Below are positions 34,331 to 44,608 of a stretch of 64,000 nt of DNA, piece after piece. The position numbers were made by a program, and so were the translations under genes. Source of the stretch: Trichobilharzia regenti (Eukaryota > Platyhelminthes > Trematoda > Strigeidida > Schistosomatidae); contig OX235263.1 of NCBI GenBank assembly GCA_944472135.2, positions 88,196,721 to 88,260,720 on the forward strand, read 5' to 3'. Below the pieces are notes generated by a model that worked only from the letters and a program-made list of their open reading frames with translations, did not search any database and was not told the origin of the DNA. How positions within the stretch are numbered: the first letter of the stretch is position 1; each line of letters begins with the position of its first letter.

Positions 34331-36214
34331 AATAGTAGTGTTGAAGTGAGTTAAGATAATGCTACCGATAAAGGATAGTTTTAAAGGAATCAAGAATAAC
34401 AATAATAATTAAGCAGAATAATGAGTAAAACGTATTACCATGGTAGATTCAGAGTCACTACCATCTCCTTTTATACACAGACACCTGGTTTATAAACTCG
34501 AATTACACAAACCTCTGCGTTTTGGTCCAGTAAAAGTAATCGGTGCAAAATTTCCCTTGATAACCAGAAGTACATGTAGTACATTCTATAGCTTTCGTTG
34601 TCAAGATGCACAACAGCAGAGAATAACTCTTCAACGCTTGAAACCATAGAATACGCATACATCCAGCTAATGGGTCCTATACACAACGAAATCCAATGCT
34701 AATCACAGTCAATTAAATGAGCCCATTGGAGCCTTTGTACTTTTAATGATTTTCTTTACTCTCATTTGTATCTCAAAAGGTTATATCGAAGGCTTTGGGG
34801 GTGGGGGGGGGTTGAGAATATAACAGTCATTTTTCGGACTTCAGATCATGTTGTTATAACTGGTACTATAATTAACGGGCAAACGATTCATGTTGCAGAC
34901 ACTGAAAAGGGATTCTCTACGTCTCGTCCTTCCTTTCTGTCTGTCTATCTATGTGTATGTGTGCGTGTGTGTGTCAAATAACAAGAGAATACATACATGA
35001 CTATAATAAATCAATAAAGTAGTGTAGAAGCAGTAATGAAACCTTATCACCATCATCATCATCATTCATCACAGAAAAAGGTCATAAAATCAAATTGAAC
35101 ACGGTGGAATAGAAAGAGAAAGAAAAAGCAAAGGGGTAATACAACAAGAGTTTAGATTGTGGACTCTAAGCGATAAAAATATGCCCTTTTTCTTCATTGA
35201 TTGATTGTGTGTAAATGAAATCACGTACTTTTAAGGAGATAAGATTTACCCCCCCCCCCCACCATCACCACCAAAACAACATGAATTAAGGGAATAAAGG
35301 GATTTAATCCCGTCTGTCTTTGGTGTCTGTGAGTGTGTATATGTGTGTTTGTGTGTGAGAGAGAGAGAGAAGCTTTGACACAATGATGATAACATCAATC
35401 ATGTATACATGTATAATTAGTGTTCTTTTTGGTTCATCATTAATATTAAACAACTTCGGAAAGAAAGTAGTAATTTAGTCAAAATAAACTTCAAATGAGA
35501 CTGAAATGAGGGAATGACTGACTGAATGAATGAATAATGGTCATTTTAAGGTCAAGTGGATTCATCCTCATATATATATATGTACATATATACTTATATG
35601 AACTCTGATTTCGGTTAAAAGTGATTAATTACCCAGTTGGTTAGTTAGTTAGTTACTTTGTAAGTGTTAATTTGGCATTTGACCCCAAATGACATTCCCT
35701 ACTTTGATCTCTTCTTTTCAATATAAGGTAGGATACAAAGTTGTTTTTTCCTTAACAGATGGATATCAACTAGAAAACAACGCATTAGGCAGGTTCATCA
35801 TCATCATCATCGTATTTCCGAACATCATCCAGCATTGATTCAGCAAAGGATCTATTAAACAAGATCTATCCCGCATGTCTTTATTAAGCACGCCTTGTAG
35901 ATAGTGAGCATAAGGTTGACGTTAATACAACATTTAAAATTATTTATCTCATTTCTACTATAATCTTAATTTTACTTTACGAGTTCGTCTTCTATATACC
36001 TATAGCTGAAACAATAGGCATCCACCTGAAGAACAAGCAGAACCTGTGTGTGTGTTGAGAAGAAATTTATACAGCCACTTTCTTTACCTTGGTCATCGTT
36101 AGATGTAAATGTATAAACCGGACTACTTCGCCCCCTTCGCTTAATTCATTAGAAATTATAAAAATTATAATTGTCCAAATTATTTCATTGTTTTTTCTGA
36201 CTACTTCATCTTTA
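34331..36214. other. Unassigned sequence rich in simple repeats
   Basis: Contains a G run (34797-34812), CAT-type runs (about 35047-35070 and 35798-35815), a C run (35251-35260), GT/GA runs (35334-35370), TATA stretches near 35570-35595 and a short TTAG run (35637-35652). Frames at 34440-34649, 34471-34686 and 34766-34981 lack recognisable domains. Confidence 0.5.
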
Positions 36215-36239
36215 CTCCATTATGGGTAAAATTTGTTTT
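36215..36239 (-). mobile_element. Penelope-like group 2 tail, outer part, with left TSD
   Basis: The block ctccattatgggtaaaatttg matches the group 2 PLE tail at 17.97 kb. Its last 14 bases (36226-36239, gtaaaatttgtttt) recur with one extra A at 36790-36804 beyond the SINE dimer. Confidence 0.65.
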
Positions 36240-36789
36240 TTATAGTTTGGTTTGTAAGGATTAGTTGTGTTTGTATGAGTTGATCACGGATTGATATAAG
36301 TTAGAGAACCATTGAAAATCAGAGAGTACTGGACAGCTGCTGTTTCATCCTAGTTTGGGAATCATCGGCAGTACGCATCCACCACCACGGTTCGAACCCA
36401 GGACCTTCCGGTTACAAACCAATCTATAGAAAATTAATCTGATGCTCGCTAGTGACTTGCTACAGGATGGAGTTTCCTGGAGTTCCAGTGAGAAGTCGTC
36501 ACCAGTGAGGTCCAATTAGATGTCATGTGTATGGATGTATGTCCCACCAATGACAGTGGTTGGGGGCGCGCTAAATCACGAATTGGTAGAAGTTAGTATT
36601 CATGAGCCATTGAATCGGGTCCCAGTGACTGAATGGTATACGAGCCTGCCTTGTAACCGGAAGGTCCTGGGTTCGAATCTGAATGGGTGAGTACTGCCGA
36701 TGATTCCCAAAACTAGGGTGAAACACCAGGTGTCCAGTACTCCCTGGTTTTCAACGGTTCCCCAACTGGTATCAATCCGTGATCAACTC
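36240..36789. mobile_element. Smalpha-like inverted-dimer SINE with perfect terminal inverted block
   Basis: The outer blocks gagttgatcacggattgatat (near 36277) and atcaatccgtgatcaactc (ending 36789) are exact reverse complements over 19 bases. The left arm hammerhead-like motif is 36326-36374 and the right is 36691-36740. Both have stem I GTACTG/CAGTAC, core CCGATGA and GAAA. The central spacer carries ctcgctagtgactt...cctggagttccagtgagaagtcg as in the other dimers. The right arm has A box (agtgactgaatggtatacgag) and B box (gggttcgaatc). A near-perfect 14/15-base TSD flanks it. Confidence 0.85.
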
Positions 36790-36965
36790 GTAAAAATTTG
36801 TTTTGATAAATTCTTACAGTGTTTTACAGTGATGTTTACAGATGACGTTTCGAGCACAATTTATTGCCACTCATAAACATATCAAGGTACTCACTGTGAG
36901 ACTTTATCAAAACAAATTTTACCCCATAATGGAATTATACTCTACCACAGTGCACAAGTTTTATT
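36790..36965 (-). mobile_element. Penelope-like group 2 tail, inner part
   Basis: The complement of ttgataaagtctcacagtgag, tcgaaacgtcatctg and taccccataatggaattat matches tails at 17.95-18.1, 19.27-19.37 and 53.95-54.1 kb. Together with 36215-36239 it forms one tail interrupted by the SINE dimer. The block aaacaaattttacc occurs at both ends in opposite sense. Confidence 0.65.
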
Positions 36966-37035
36966 CTTATGACCACTTCAATCTCAGTTACAAGTTATCA
37001 TTGTCCAAATCGTTTTACTTTCTTTAACGAGGGAA

Positions 37036-38281
37036 AATCAAGCAGGCTTTAGACCAGGTAGAGGATGCATAGATCATATCTTCATTCTCCGACAGATTCA
37101 AGAACATAGACACACTTTTCGGCGTCCAACAATTACCACATTTCTTGACTTGAAGGCGGCCTTCCACTCCATGGATCGAAAGGTACTATGGCAATGTTCG
37201 ACTGTGAAAGGAGTGCCAAGAAAGTACATTGCACTAATCAAGGCACTCTATTCACACTCATATAGTCGTGTAAGTGCTTATGGGGAATTGTCATCTGAAT
37301 TTATAACAACCAGTGGTGTCCGACAGGGATGTCCACTTTCTCCATTTCTGTTTAACTTGATCATATATATGCCAGTGGTAGTATCCTTAAATGAACTTAA
37401 CGACTCGAGAATCGACTTGTTACCAGGGAAAAGTCTTATGGACTTGGAATATGTAGATGACATAGTCCTGTTAGGGGAGGATACTGACAAAATGCAGAGT
37501 CTTCTGAACACCTTGAGCAGCAATCTTCGTATGTTTGGGATGTGATTCGCCCCTACTAAATGTAAGATGCTGCTACAGGACTGGACTATGTCAACTCCTA
37601 GCTTAGTGATAGGGAGTGAAGTGATAGAACATATTGACCACTTCACCTATTTGGGAATTTGTATTAGCATCAACGGACTGATTGGCAATGAAATCTCAGC
37701 ACGGATCCAAAAAGCTCGAGCTGCTTTCGCTAACTTACGCCATCTCTGGCGTAGACGTGACATCCGGCTATCAACCAAGGGACGTGTGTACTGCTCAGTA
37801 CTTCGCTCCGTCCTTCTCTATGGCTCTGAAACATAGCCAATACGAGTTGAAGATATGAAAAGGTTGACTGTTTTTGATCATAGATGTCTACGATCTCTTT
37901 CTAACGTTAGGTGGTATAATAAGGTAAGTAATGTTGACGTTAGGCGTAGAGTGTTGGGCAAAGAAGGAAAATCAATCGATGAGGCTATAAAGTTACACAG
38001 ATTGAGATGGCTAGGTCACGTGCTGCGCATGCCTAACCATCGCCTCCCCCGACAGGCATTACTAGCTGATATAGGTGCAGGTTGGAAAAGAGTAAGTGGT
38101 GGCCAAACAAAAACATGGCATCAATCCATGAAATCCTTGACAGTTAAACTGAGTCAGTCAGGTAGGGAGATGCAGACTTCCGGGTTGGGGCCCTCGGGAC
38201 TCTAGGAATCAATGGCCGGAGACAATAGGTGACATGGCTCAAAATCGTTGTCAATGGCGCAGATGTATTCAGTCTCTTTAA
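37036..38281 (+). pseudogene. Reverse transcriptase ORF with two stops and one frameshift
   Basis: The frame opens at ENQAGFRPGRGCIDHI and has motif A TFLDLKAAFHSMD (catalytic Asp present), motif B SGVRQGCPLSPFLFNLI and motif C LEYVDDIVLLGED (YVDD, where YADD is commoner). It has the thumb region HFTYLGICIS and the post-RT domain [52 protein letters not shown] and [14 protein letters not shown]. The lesions are a TGA at 37543 before FAPTKCKMLL, a TAG at 37834 replacing the Trp of SETW, and a frameshift near 38185, after which PRDSRNQWPETIGDMAQNR continues to the expected stop at 38279. Catalytic Asps are intact, so decay is recent. Confidence 0.85.
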
Positions 38282-38701
38282 TCTTTCATACTCCTTCCTA
38301 CCATTGCCCATTCTATTTTACTCTTATACTTGTCAGACTGTATTGATTCTCTTCATTCATCTTCTTGTCTACCTCTGTGTGCTATTTGGAACGTGGCAAC
38401 TCGAACTGGTGCACTTCGGTGCCAAGTTCTATGTTGAATCCAGACAGACAGAGATTTTATTTAACAAACTATTGCGTAATCAACCTGTGCACCAGCCTAT
38501 TCCTTAATTACTCTTCATCTTCCCAAAATTATGCATTTTGTAATCCAACTTTTGTAGCCATTTCTGCCCTTTAATTGTGCGTATTAATTTTCTTCGTTAA
38601 TTATCTCTCGTCACCTTGGCATGTTAATATTGACTAATTATTGTTAACCAACATATCAGTGACACTTGATTGGTAAATTGTTGTGTATTGTAATAAAAAT
38701 G

Positions 38702-38702
<1 letters not shown>

Positions 38703-38754
<52 letters not shown>
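38703..38754 (+). repeat. (TA)26 microsatellite
   Basis: An uninterrupted TA run ends the 37-kb retrotransposon's 3' UTR. Confidence 0.95.
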
Positions 38755-38757
<3 letters not shown>

Positions 38758-38759
38758 CA

Positions 38760-38990
38760 TGTGCGTCGGTGGCTTAGCGGTTAAGACGCTCACCAACTAT
38801 GCACGTGGTCCGGGTTCAATCCCCAGTCGACGCACTCCTTTACCTCGTTAATCCAGAAATAATGCTGGTAAAGAGGAAAGGCTGGGCATGAGGCTAGCAA
38901 CCCCATCCTGTAAAATAAACTCTGCTACAGAAACTTCAAGCCATTAGCTTGGAGCCATATGTTCCACTGGGAAACGTGAAGGAAAATATG
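38760..38990 (+). mobile_element. SINE-B copy
   Basis: The head gtgcgtcggtggcttagcgg and B box ccgggttcaatcccc are followed by the body (ctggtaaagaggaaaggctggg, aggctagcaaccccatcctg) and the end gggaaacgtgaaggaaaa. Short TA-rich sequence (atgtatatatata) follows, so the SINE may have landed inside the neighbouring TA microsatellite. Confidence 0.9.
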
Positions 38991-39105
38991 TATATATATA
39001 TTAGAGTGGAGCCAGAGATGAGGATCTAATTGAAAAATTAATATTTCTTAGCTCATTCCTTCTGTTTTCTAAATGTCTAAATGGGGATGTTCTTTTTTGC
39101 TATAG

Positions 39106-39340
39106 TGAAATTAGAGAACCACTGAAAACCAGCAATGAGTACTGGACATTGAATCGGGTCCCAATGGCTGAATTGTATATGAGCTTACATTGTAACCAAA
39201 AAGTCCTAAGTTTGAAACCTGGTGGGTGTGTACTGCCTGTCGATGAGTCCCAAACTAGGACAATGGAAATAGCTGACTCACCAGGACTCAATGGATGGTT
39301 TTCAATGGTTCTTTAACTCATATTAATCTGATGGTCAAAC
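39106..39340. mobile_element. Smalpha-like SINE dimer with central deletion
   Basis: A short minus-arm remnant (39108-39145: attagagaaccactgaaaaccag, gagtactggac) is fused to a plus arm: A box (caatggctgaattgtatatgag), B box (agtttgaaacctgg), hammerhead-like tail (39228-39290, tcgatgagtcccaaactaggac with GAAA displaced) and terminal block. Confidence 0.7.
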
Positions 39341-39399
39341 TTGAAACTAGAAAAGAAATCCCTAAAAACGAATTCTTGAACATATGTATTTCCTTATCT

Positions 39400-39610
39400 T
39401 TATTCCTTCTCTTCTGAGTAGAATACAAGACTTTAGACTTTCGAAGTTGCAGTATTGATGGTGCTGGTTTTGACTGGCCAACCTTTCCTTCTTTCTGGGT
39501 TTTGAACTGCATCTGTTGGTTGGAGTTGAATTCGAACCAGATGTCTGCATGGTTGGTGAGTATTTTGTCAATGACCCACCAATGACTTACTGCATTGAAG
39601 TTAGTAACAT
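39400..39610 (-). mobile_element. Probable SINE-B/C-type copy, decayed
   Basis: The reverse complement shows actcaccaaccatgcagacatctggttcgaa, aligning with the head shared by SINE-B and SINE-C. The complement of ccaacctttccttctttctgg parallels the SINE-B body. The A-box side is decayed. Confidence 0.45.
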
Positions 39611-39664
39611 TTTCAGTAGATTTCAGACTAACAGCTGGTCGATTTTGTCATGAATAGGCATCAG

Positions 39665-39885
39665 TTTGAGGAATTTCATGGAGGATTTCATCATGAGCTG
39701 ACATCAGTTAGAAAACCACTGGAAAATCAGCTGGGAGTACTGAACAGCTGTTTCGTTCTAGTTTGGGGCTCTTCATCAGTACGCACCCACTAACAGAGTT
39801 CGAACCCAGGACCTTCTGGTTACAAGGCGGACGAGCTCGTAGACCATCGAGCCACCGGGACCCTATCCAATGGTCCTTGAATTAC
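39665..39885 (-). mobile_element. Smalpha-like hammerhead SINE, single arm
   Basis: Shows the terminal block gatttcatcatgagctgacatc, a hammerhead-like motif (about 39738-39785, with CTGATGA but stem I's core C changed in register, GAAA intact), the B-box complement gttcgaacccagg and the A-box complement. This is one of the least diverged arms. Confidence 0.8.
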
Positions 39886-40129
39886 TGAAAAACAAGAAGC
39901 ACAGTTTTTTCACTATTATTTTACACCTTTGCGTTCTAAGTGGAAAATAGGTGGTTCAAGCTTCGGTGACCGTGGTTTTAATTTTAAGGGGTAGAATTGA
40001 TGGCCCGATTTCAACCTTCTCTATTTAGTAGACTCAATACAGGTTTAGTGAGGTCTAAAGGCATGTCGGCAGGTGATCAAACAATGGAACATGTGAAAAG
40101 TTCGAGAGAAAATTCTATGGCTGAACCAA

Positions 40130-40260
40130 TCACTCAATAAACAGTTTTTTCGTCCCAACTTGAGACTCTTCAGCAGTGCACACAAATGGACACTGTTTTG
40201 AATCGAATTAAGGAGCTTTAGGTCATAGGTCAGACGACTGACTGTTTGACAATCGGGTTG
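40130..40260 (-). mobile_element. Decayed Smalpha-like SINE tail with intact hammerhead core
   Basis: On the minus strand, gcactg is followed by core CTGAAGA (40173-40167), a five-pair stem II (GTCTC/GGGAC) and GAAA (40151-40148). The cleavage-side strand (gtc, cagtac) is not recognisable. Only the family block around it supports its origin. Confidence 0.4.
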
Positions 40261-41010
40261 CAATTCAACGATAGATGAACTCCAACTTCTTTCGATTGAT
40301 GATATGTAGTTCGAAAGCCAGTCAGCGTTCTGACAGTAAACTTTTTCAAACGACATCAGTTAACGACGAACAATAAACAAATCCTTATTACCTGAAATTT
40401 ACAGACTGCTTTTATTATAGCCAAAAAGATTCAAGCCAAAAGCCACTCACCTACCAGGTTGACTGCCTACCATTACAGCTGCAAGGCTCAACTGATCATC
40501 ACGCCATCAGTTCAGGACAATCACAACAAATAATAACCAGCTGTCATGTAAATGAATGTGATATATGACTTCCTATTTTAATAGCTGGTCAGTTAGGTAT
40601 TCTCGTGTCAGTCTTAATAGCACTCAGTTAAATAGAACGAGTAATCAGACTATTCATTAATAGTAGAAATATCTGAGTTAGGCTTCGCCTGGCGTTGACT
40701 CTGATTGATACGATGGGTGACAACTGAAAGGTGACATAAAATTAATGGGTTTTGAGTAGGACTTGAATTTATGCAAAAATTAATTATTCAGATGATAGAT
40801 GGGCGTTATCTGTCTGGCATAATTCCAGTGAGCATAGAACCTACTATATTAACAGGTATGCCGTTTGTTGCTCAACTTCTATTGCGTATCACATCAGTGA
40901 TTCTGACGTGGCCAGTTCAAATTCTGACATCATCCAGATTCCCACTCCACTTTTGATCAACATCGTCGTCATCATCCACTATGAAAGGCTCCTTCCCGCT
41001 AACAAATCAT
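40261..41010. other. Unassigned sequence
   Basis: No recognised feature. The 61-codon frame at 40771-40956 has no domain. Confidence 0.4.
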
Positions 41011-41255
41011 CAGAATGAAAATAATGACTCTTCTACGAAATACACCTAAACTACTTAATTCTCTGAAAATAATTTTCGTCAACATTTACTTCCATGAATC
41101 CATTTTCTTCCTCGTGATATTAGAATTCATTCTTTTCTTTGAAAGTGGAATGCGGGACCTACATGCGACATCACCATTGCGGTCAGGTGCTTGCAATCAC
41201 TCTAAACTGGTTATAAAACCTCCTATAAGCTTCTATTTTCTCTCCAAATTATTAT
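41011..41255 (+). repeat. Repeat X, copy 1 (partner at 63690-63935, inverted)
   Basis: About 80% identical by eye to the minus strand at 63935-63690, with shared blocks such as acatttacttccatgaa, gatattagaattcatt and cttgcaatcac. Both copies keep an open frame starting ATGAAA (about 80 codons; shared NIYFHE and ILEF), but substitutions are not concentrated at third positions. A coding role is therefore not supported. It abuts the 3' end of an RTE remnant. Confidence 0.65.
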
Positions 41256-42560
41256 TACTTCCTTTAATTCCAAGGGGAACATAGGGCTTCAGTAGCGCGT
41301 CTCCAATGCGTTCGGTTCTCTGCCAACGTTTTCACCTGGCTCCAAGTCTGCCCACATGTTTTCATCTCCTCTTCACATCACCTCCTCGAAGTCACCCTTG
41401 CACTGATGACCATCTCGCTGCTTTCCTTTCGTGTTCCACTCGAGCAATGGCTTGTCTAGTGATGTCACTTGCTGGTTTCATCAGAGTATAGCCAATCCAT
41501 CTCCATTTCTTCCTGCCTATTTGTTGCACAATCAGTCCCTGATTGGTTCGCTCATAGCCACAGATCTCTGTTGCTGATCTTTTCTGGCCATATGATCTTG
41601 AGTAGTACTGAGCGAAGACAGCTGTTGATGAAGGTCTATAGTTTGTTTGAGGTGCCCTTCGTGACGCGCCAAGTCTCTGATCCATATAGTAGCATTGATT
41701 GACTTCACATTGGAGTTGAAAATCCGGATCTCATTTTTGATGCTAAGTGTTGTTGACCTCTACATAGACTTGAGAGCAATGAAAGCTTGTCTTGCTTTTC
41801 CGATTCTTGCTTCGATATCCCCATCAGTTCCGTACGCCTGTAGTTGAAACGATGCTTCTCAGGTAGGTAAAGGAGGTTGTTTCTTTCAGGTTCATCCCAT
41901 TTATGCTGATTGTTGTCTGTTTTTGTTGCTGTTGGCGGTGTTGGCCAGGAATCTTCATCACCTCTGTTTTATTTATGTTCACCTGAAGTCTTATCTTTGA
42001 TGCTTCTTCTGCCAACTTGTTGCTTTTCACTTGCATATCTTCTAGTTTGTGGGAAATCAGACATCTATCATCATAGGCGAAGTCCAGATCCTCCAAATTT
42101 TTTGTGTGAGTCCATCTTATGGCTGTTTCCTCATTGCCCGTTGTCTGTCTCATTATCCAATCTACTGTAATCAGGAAAATCATTGGCGATAGTAGACTGC
42201 CTTGTCTCACTCCCGTCCTCAATTCGAAGGCTTAATTTTCCCGTTGTGGATTACTTGGCATGCAGCATTGTCGTATAATTGTTGGGTGAGATGTATAATT
42301 GTCGACGGCACCCCGTAGTATCGAAGTAGTTGCCAAATGACCTCTCGATCGATGCCGCGCTGTCGAAGGCCTTTTCAAGGTCGATGAAGTTGAGATAGGG
42401 AGGTGACTGCCATTCTAAGCTTTGTTTAATGATGATGCGTAATTTGGCTATTTGATCAATACATGACTTGTTTCTCCTGAATCCAGCCTGTTTCGGTCAA
42501 AGTTTTCCATTCAGGGCTTGCTTGATTTTCTCTTCACATAGTCTTTTCTAATATATATAT
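41256..42560 (-). mobile_element. RTE-like retrotransposon remnant, RT to 3' end
   Basis: From high to low coordinates: decayed motif A region (near 42370, the complement of tcatcgaccttgaaaaggcc), GVRQGSLLSPMIFLITVDWIMRQ (42210), EDLDFAYDDRCLISHKL (motif C with an indel, FAYDD), EDMQVKSNKLAEEASKI, QVNINKTEVMKIPG and NGMNLKETTSFTYL (41880). The C-terminal block RKKWRWIGYTLMKPASD (41500) precedes a TAATAAT-type tail at 41256. This is one of the longer RTE copies. The 5' half is missing. Confidence 0.85.
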
Positions 42561-42599
42561 CGACTGTTGGAATGAAGTATTTGATGATTCCTTTTGTTT

Positions 42600-42779
42600 A
42601 GATTTGTGTAATTAGGCCTGAGATGGCTAGCGGTGGAAGTAAGTCTGTATCATTGATCCTATTTGTAACTCAGCAGTTGATCGTATTGTCATCTCCACTG
42701 AGAGACTGTATTCCTACTGAAAGTGGAATCCAGCACTTATTCTTTCATGCACATGAAGTTTTATTCAAGATTATTGTAT
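42600..42779 (-). repeat. Repeat G, uninterrupted copy
   Basis: The reverse complement matches 62541-62578 joined to 63193-63335. Shared blocks include caataatcttgaataaaacttc, gtgctggattcca, agtggagatgac and caaataggat. In this copy the point where the SINE dimer sits at 62.58 kb is unoccupied (catgaaagaataagtg). The block atgagt...caaataggat resembles half of a hammerhead motif. Confidence 0.7.
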
Positions 42780-43445
42780 ATGGACGTCCTTATCAGAAGA
42801 AAAGAGGATGATACAATAAGAATTGTAAATAGAAAACCTACATCAACTGGTCAGTATACTCAGTTTTTCAGCTTCATGCCTTTGAAATACAAACGCAATC
42901 TGATAAAGTGCTTAGCCCGACACAGAGCAAGAGCAATCTGCTCGGATGAATGTACTGATGAGGAACTTAATTATTTTAAGCGGTTGTTGAGTGAAAACGG
43001 TAACCCAGAGAAAATCCCTGCTTCTGAATTACGCTGTCTTCAAAACCACTCCTCCTTTGCGCTCAGGAGTAAAAGACAAACTGCCTAATTTCGTCTCCTC
43101 TGTGGGTATCTACAAATTGGACTGCTCCTGTGAAGTGAGCCAGTTAGTTGCATAGGGTGTACAATTAGGCGTGTTTCTCGTCAGATTTCTGAACATAACC
43201 TTGCATAGTGGTTAAGTAAGGGACAAACAAAATCCATTCGTAGCACTATTCTATCCTATCTCGTGGATTCAAAACACAAGATTGATGTCAAAGTCATCTA
43301 CCGCATACCACCTGAGCTTAACTTCACCTTAAGAGTTCGTCTACTGCATATGGCTGAGTCTGGCCGTTGGGATTCACATTAAGAAGCCTAATTTATGTGT
43401 CCAGACGAAGCAATTTCAGACATTGTCCTTACCCTATTGGACATC
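42776..43445 (+). mobile_element. Penelope-like element, group 3, RT end and endonuclease
   Basis: An open frame to 43086 encodes LYMDVLIRRKEDDTIRI, VNRKPTSTGQYTQFFSF, MPLKYKRNLIKCLARHRA, ICSDECTDEELNYFKRLL and ENGNPEKI, the region after the PLE RT palm. It then decays into the GIY-YIG region (LDCSCE near 43120, AESGRWDSHIKKPNLCVQ-like near 43365). The 5' part is absent, abutting repeat G. Confidence 0.75.
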
Positions 43446-43724
43446 TAGGTTCAAATAATCCTCATGTTTTTGTAGAAATCTCCCCTTATTTAAGTTGATA
43501 TTCTCTTTGTTATTATATTATTCTTATAATTTATGCATCTTTAATAAACTGTAATTCCACTGATATTACTTAAAAAATCAATAGTGTCTGAAGAACACCA
43601 ATATTGTTAATGACTACTATTCTAGAATTTGCAATGTATATAAATATACGTGTATATAATTGTAGAGCCAGAAAAGGAAATTATCGAAAAGGATATCCTT
43701 TCCTCAATTATTTTATTTTTTTAT

Positions 43725-44076
43725 AGATCAGATGGCCAGAAAAGATCAGCAGCAGGGATCTCTGGGAGCAAACCAACCCATCGGGAACCGATTGTGCAAC
43801 AAATAAGCAGGAAGAAATGGAGATGGATTGGCCATACTCTGAGGAAACCATCAAGTGACATCACTAGACAAGCCATTGCTCGAGTGGAACACGAAAAGGA
43901 AGCGGCGAGTTGGTCGTCAGTGCAAGGGTGACTTCGAGGAGGTCATGTAAAGAGGAGATGAAAGCGTGTGGGCAGACTTGGAGCTGGGTGAAAACGTTGG
44001 CAGAAAACCGAATGCAATGGAGACTTTGGCGGCTGAAGCCCTATGTTCCTCTAGGAATTAAAGGAAATAATAATAG
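43725..44076 (+). mobile_element. RTE-like retrotransposon 3' end
   Basis: SDGQKRSAAGISGSKPTHRE, EPIVQQISRKKWRWIGHTL and RKPSSDITRQAIARVEHEK are followed by a frameshift, SRRSCKEEMKACGQTW and NRMQWRLWRLKP. It ends at aggaaataataatag. This is a relatively clean copy of the C-terminal domain, useful as a reference for the others. Confidence 0.85.
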
Positions 44077-44409
44077 ATGCGTGAATGAATATTTTCACTG
44101 TATAGGATAATTTATAAGGCGTACTAGTTTCTCTCTCCCTTCAGCTACGTAAATTCATGGAGATCTGAATAAAAGATGGCCTTAACTTATTTCGCTTCAA
44201 GACTAGAGTTAATAGCACTTCTACTACTACTACTACCACTATTGTATATAATATACTTATACAATATTTCTGAAGCTTTCATAAAAAACTCGAAATCCTC
44301 CTTTTCCACCCTTTGCCTGAAAACAGAAATATTCAGAAATCATTAAACGGGAAATACTTGATTTAGGTTATACATCAGTTGATTAGTCATCATGAATATT
44401 CACCACCGT
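44077..44409. other. Unassigned sequence
   Basis: Contains a CTA trinucleotide run near 44218-44240. No family was recognised. Confidence 0.4.
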
Positions 44410-44608
44410 TCTCAGTGGCGGCACAGTGGTTATGACTGTCGCCGACCATGCACATGGTCTGGGGTTTGGTCCCCAGCCGACGCACACCTGATATCTATGG
44501 TCGGACTGCAAAATTTGGGCTACAGATATCACATGTTGAAAGTTCCATATTTGTACCAAAAATGGGGAGTGGAATCAAGCCATAATCAAAACAAAAACAG
44601 CATTAAAC
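44410..44608 (+). mobile_element. SINE-C copy
   Basis: The head gtggcggcacagtggttatgac with B box ggggtttggtccc is followed by the body (cctgatatctatggtcgg, gctacagatatcacatg) and A-rich end. It is more diverged than the 32- and 34-kb copies. Confidence 0.8.

Larger units (their letters stand above)
37036..38754 (+). mobile_element. Best-preserved non-LTR retrotransposon, 5'-truncated, with AT microsatellite tail
   Basis: This comprises the RT-to-C-terminus ORF (37036-38281), a ~420-base 3' UTR with an AATAAA-type signal at about 38692, and a terminal (TA)26 (38703-38754). The 5' end is cut inside RT fingers. The C-terminal domain style ([27 protein letters not shown]) differs from the RTE-like copies elsewhere here, so it is a second non-LTR family. 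Which named Schistosoma family it is cannot be settled by eye. Confidence 0.85.

Noticed and set aside
37567..37836. Separate gene encoding YLGICIS...
   Set aside because: It is the continuation of the same RT frame interrupted by a TGA at 37543.
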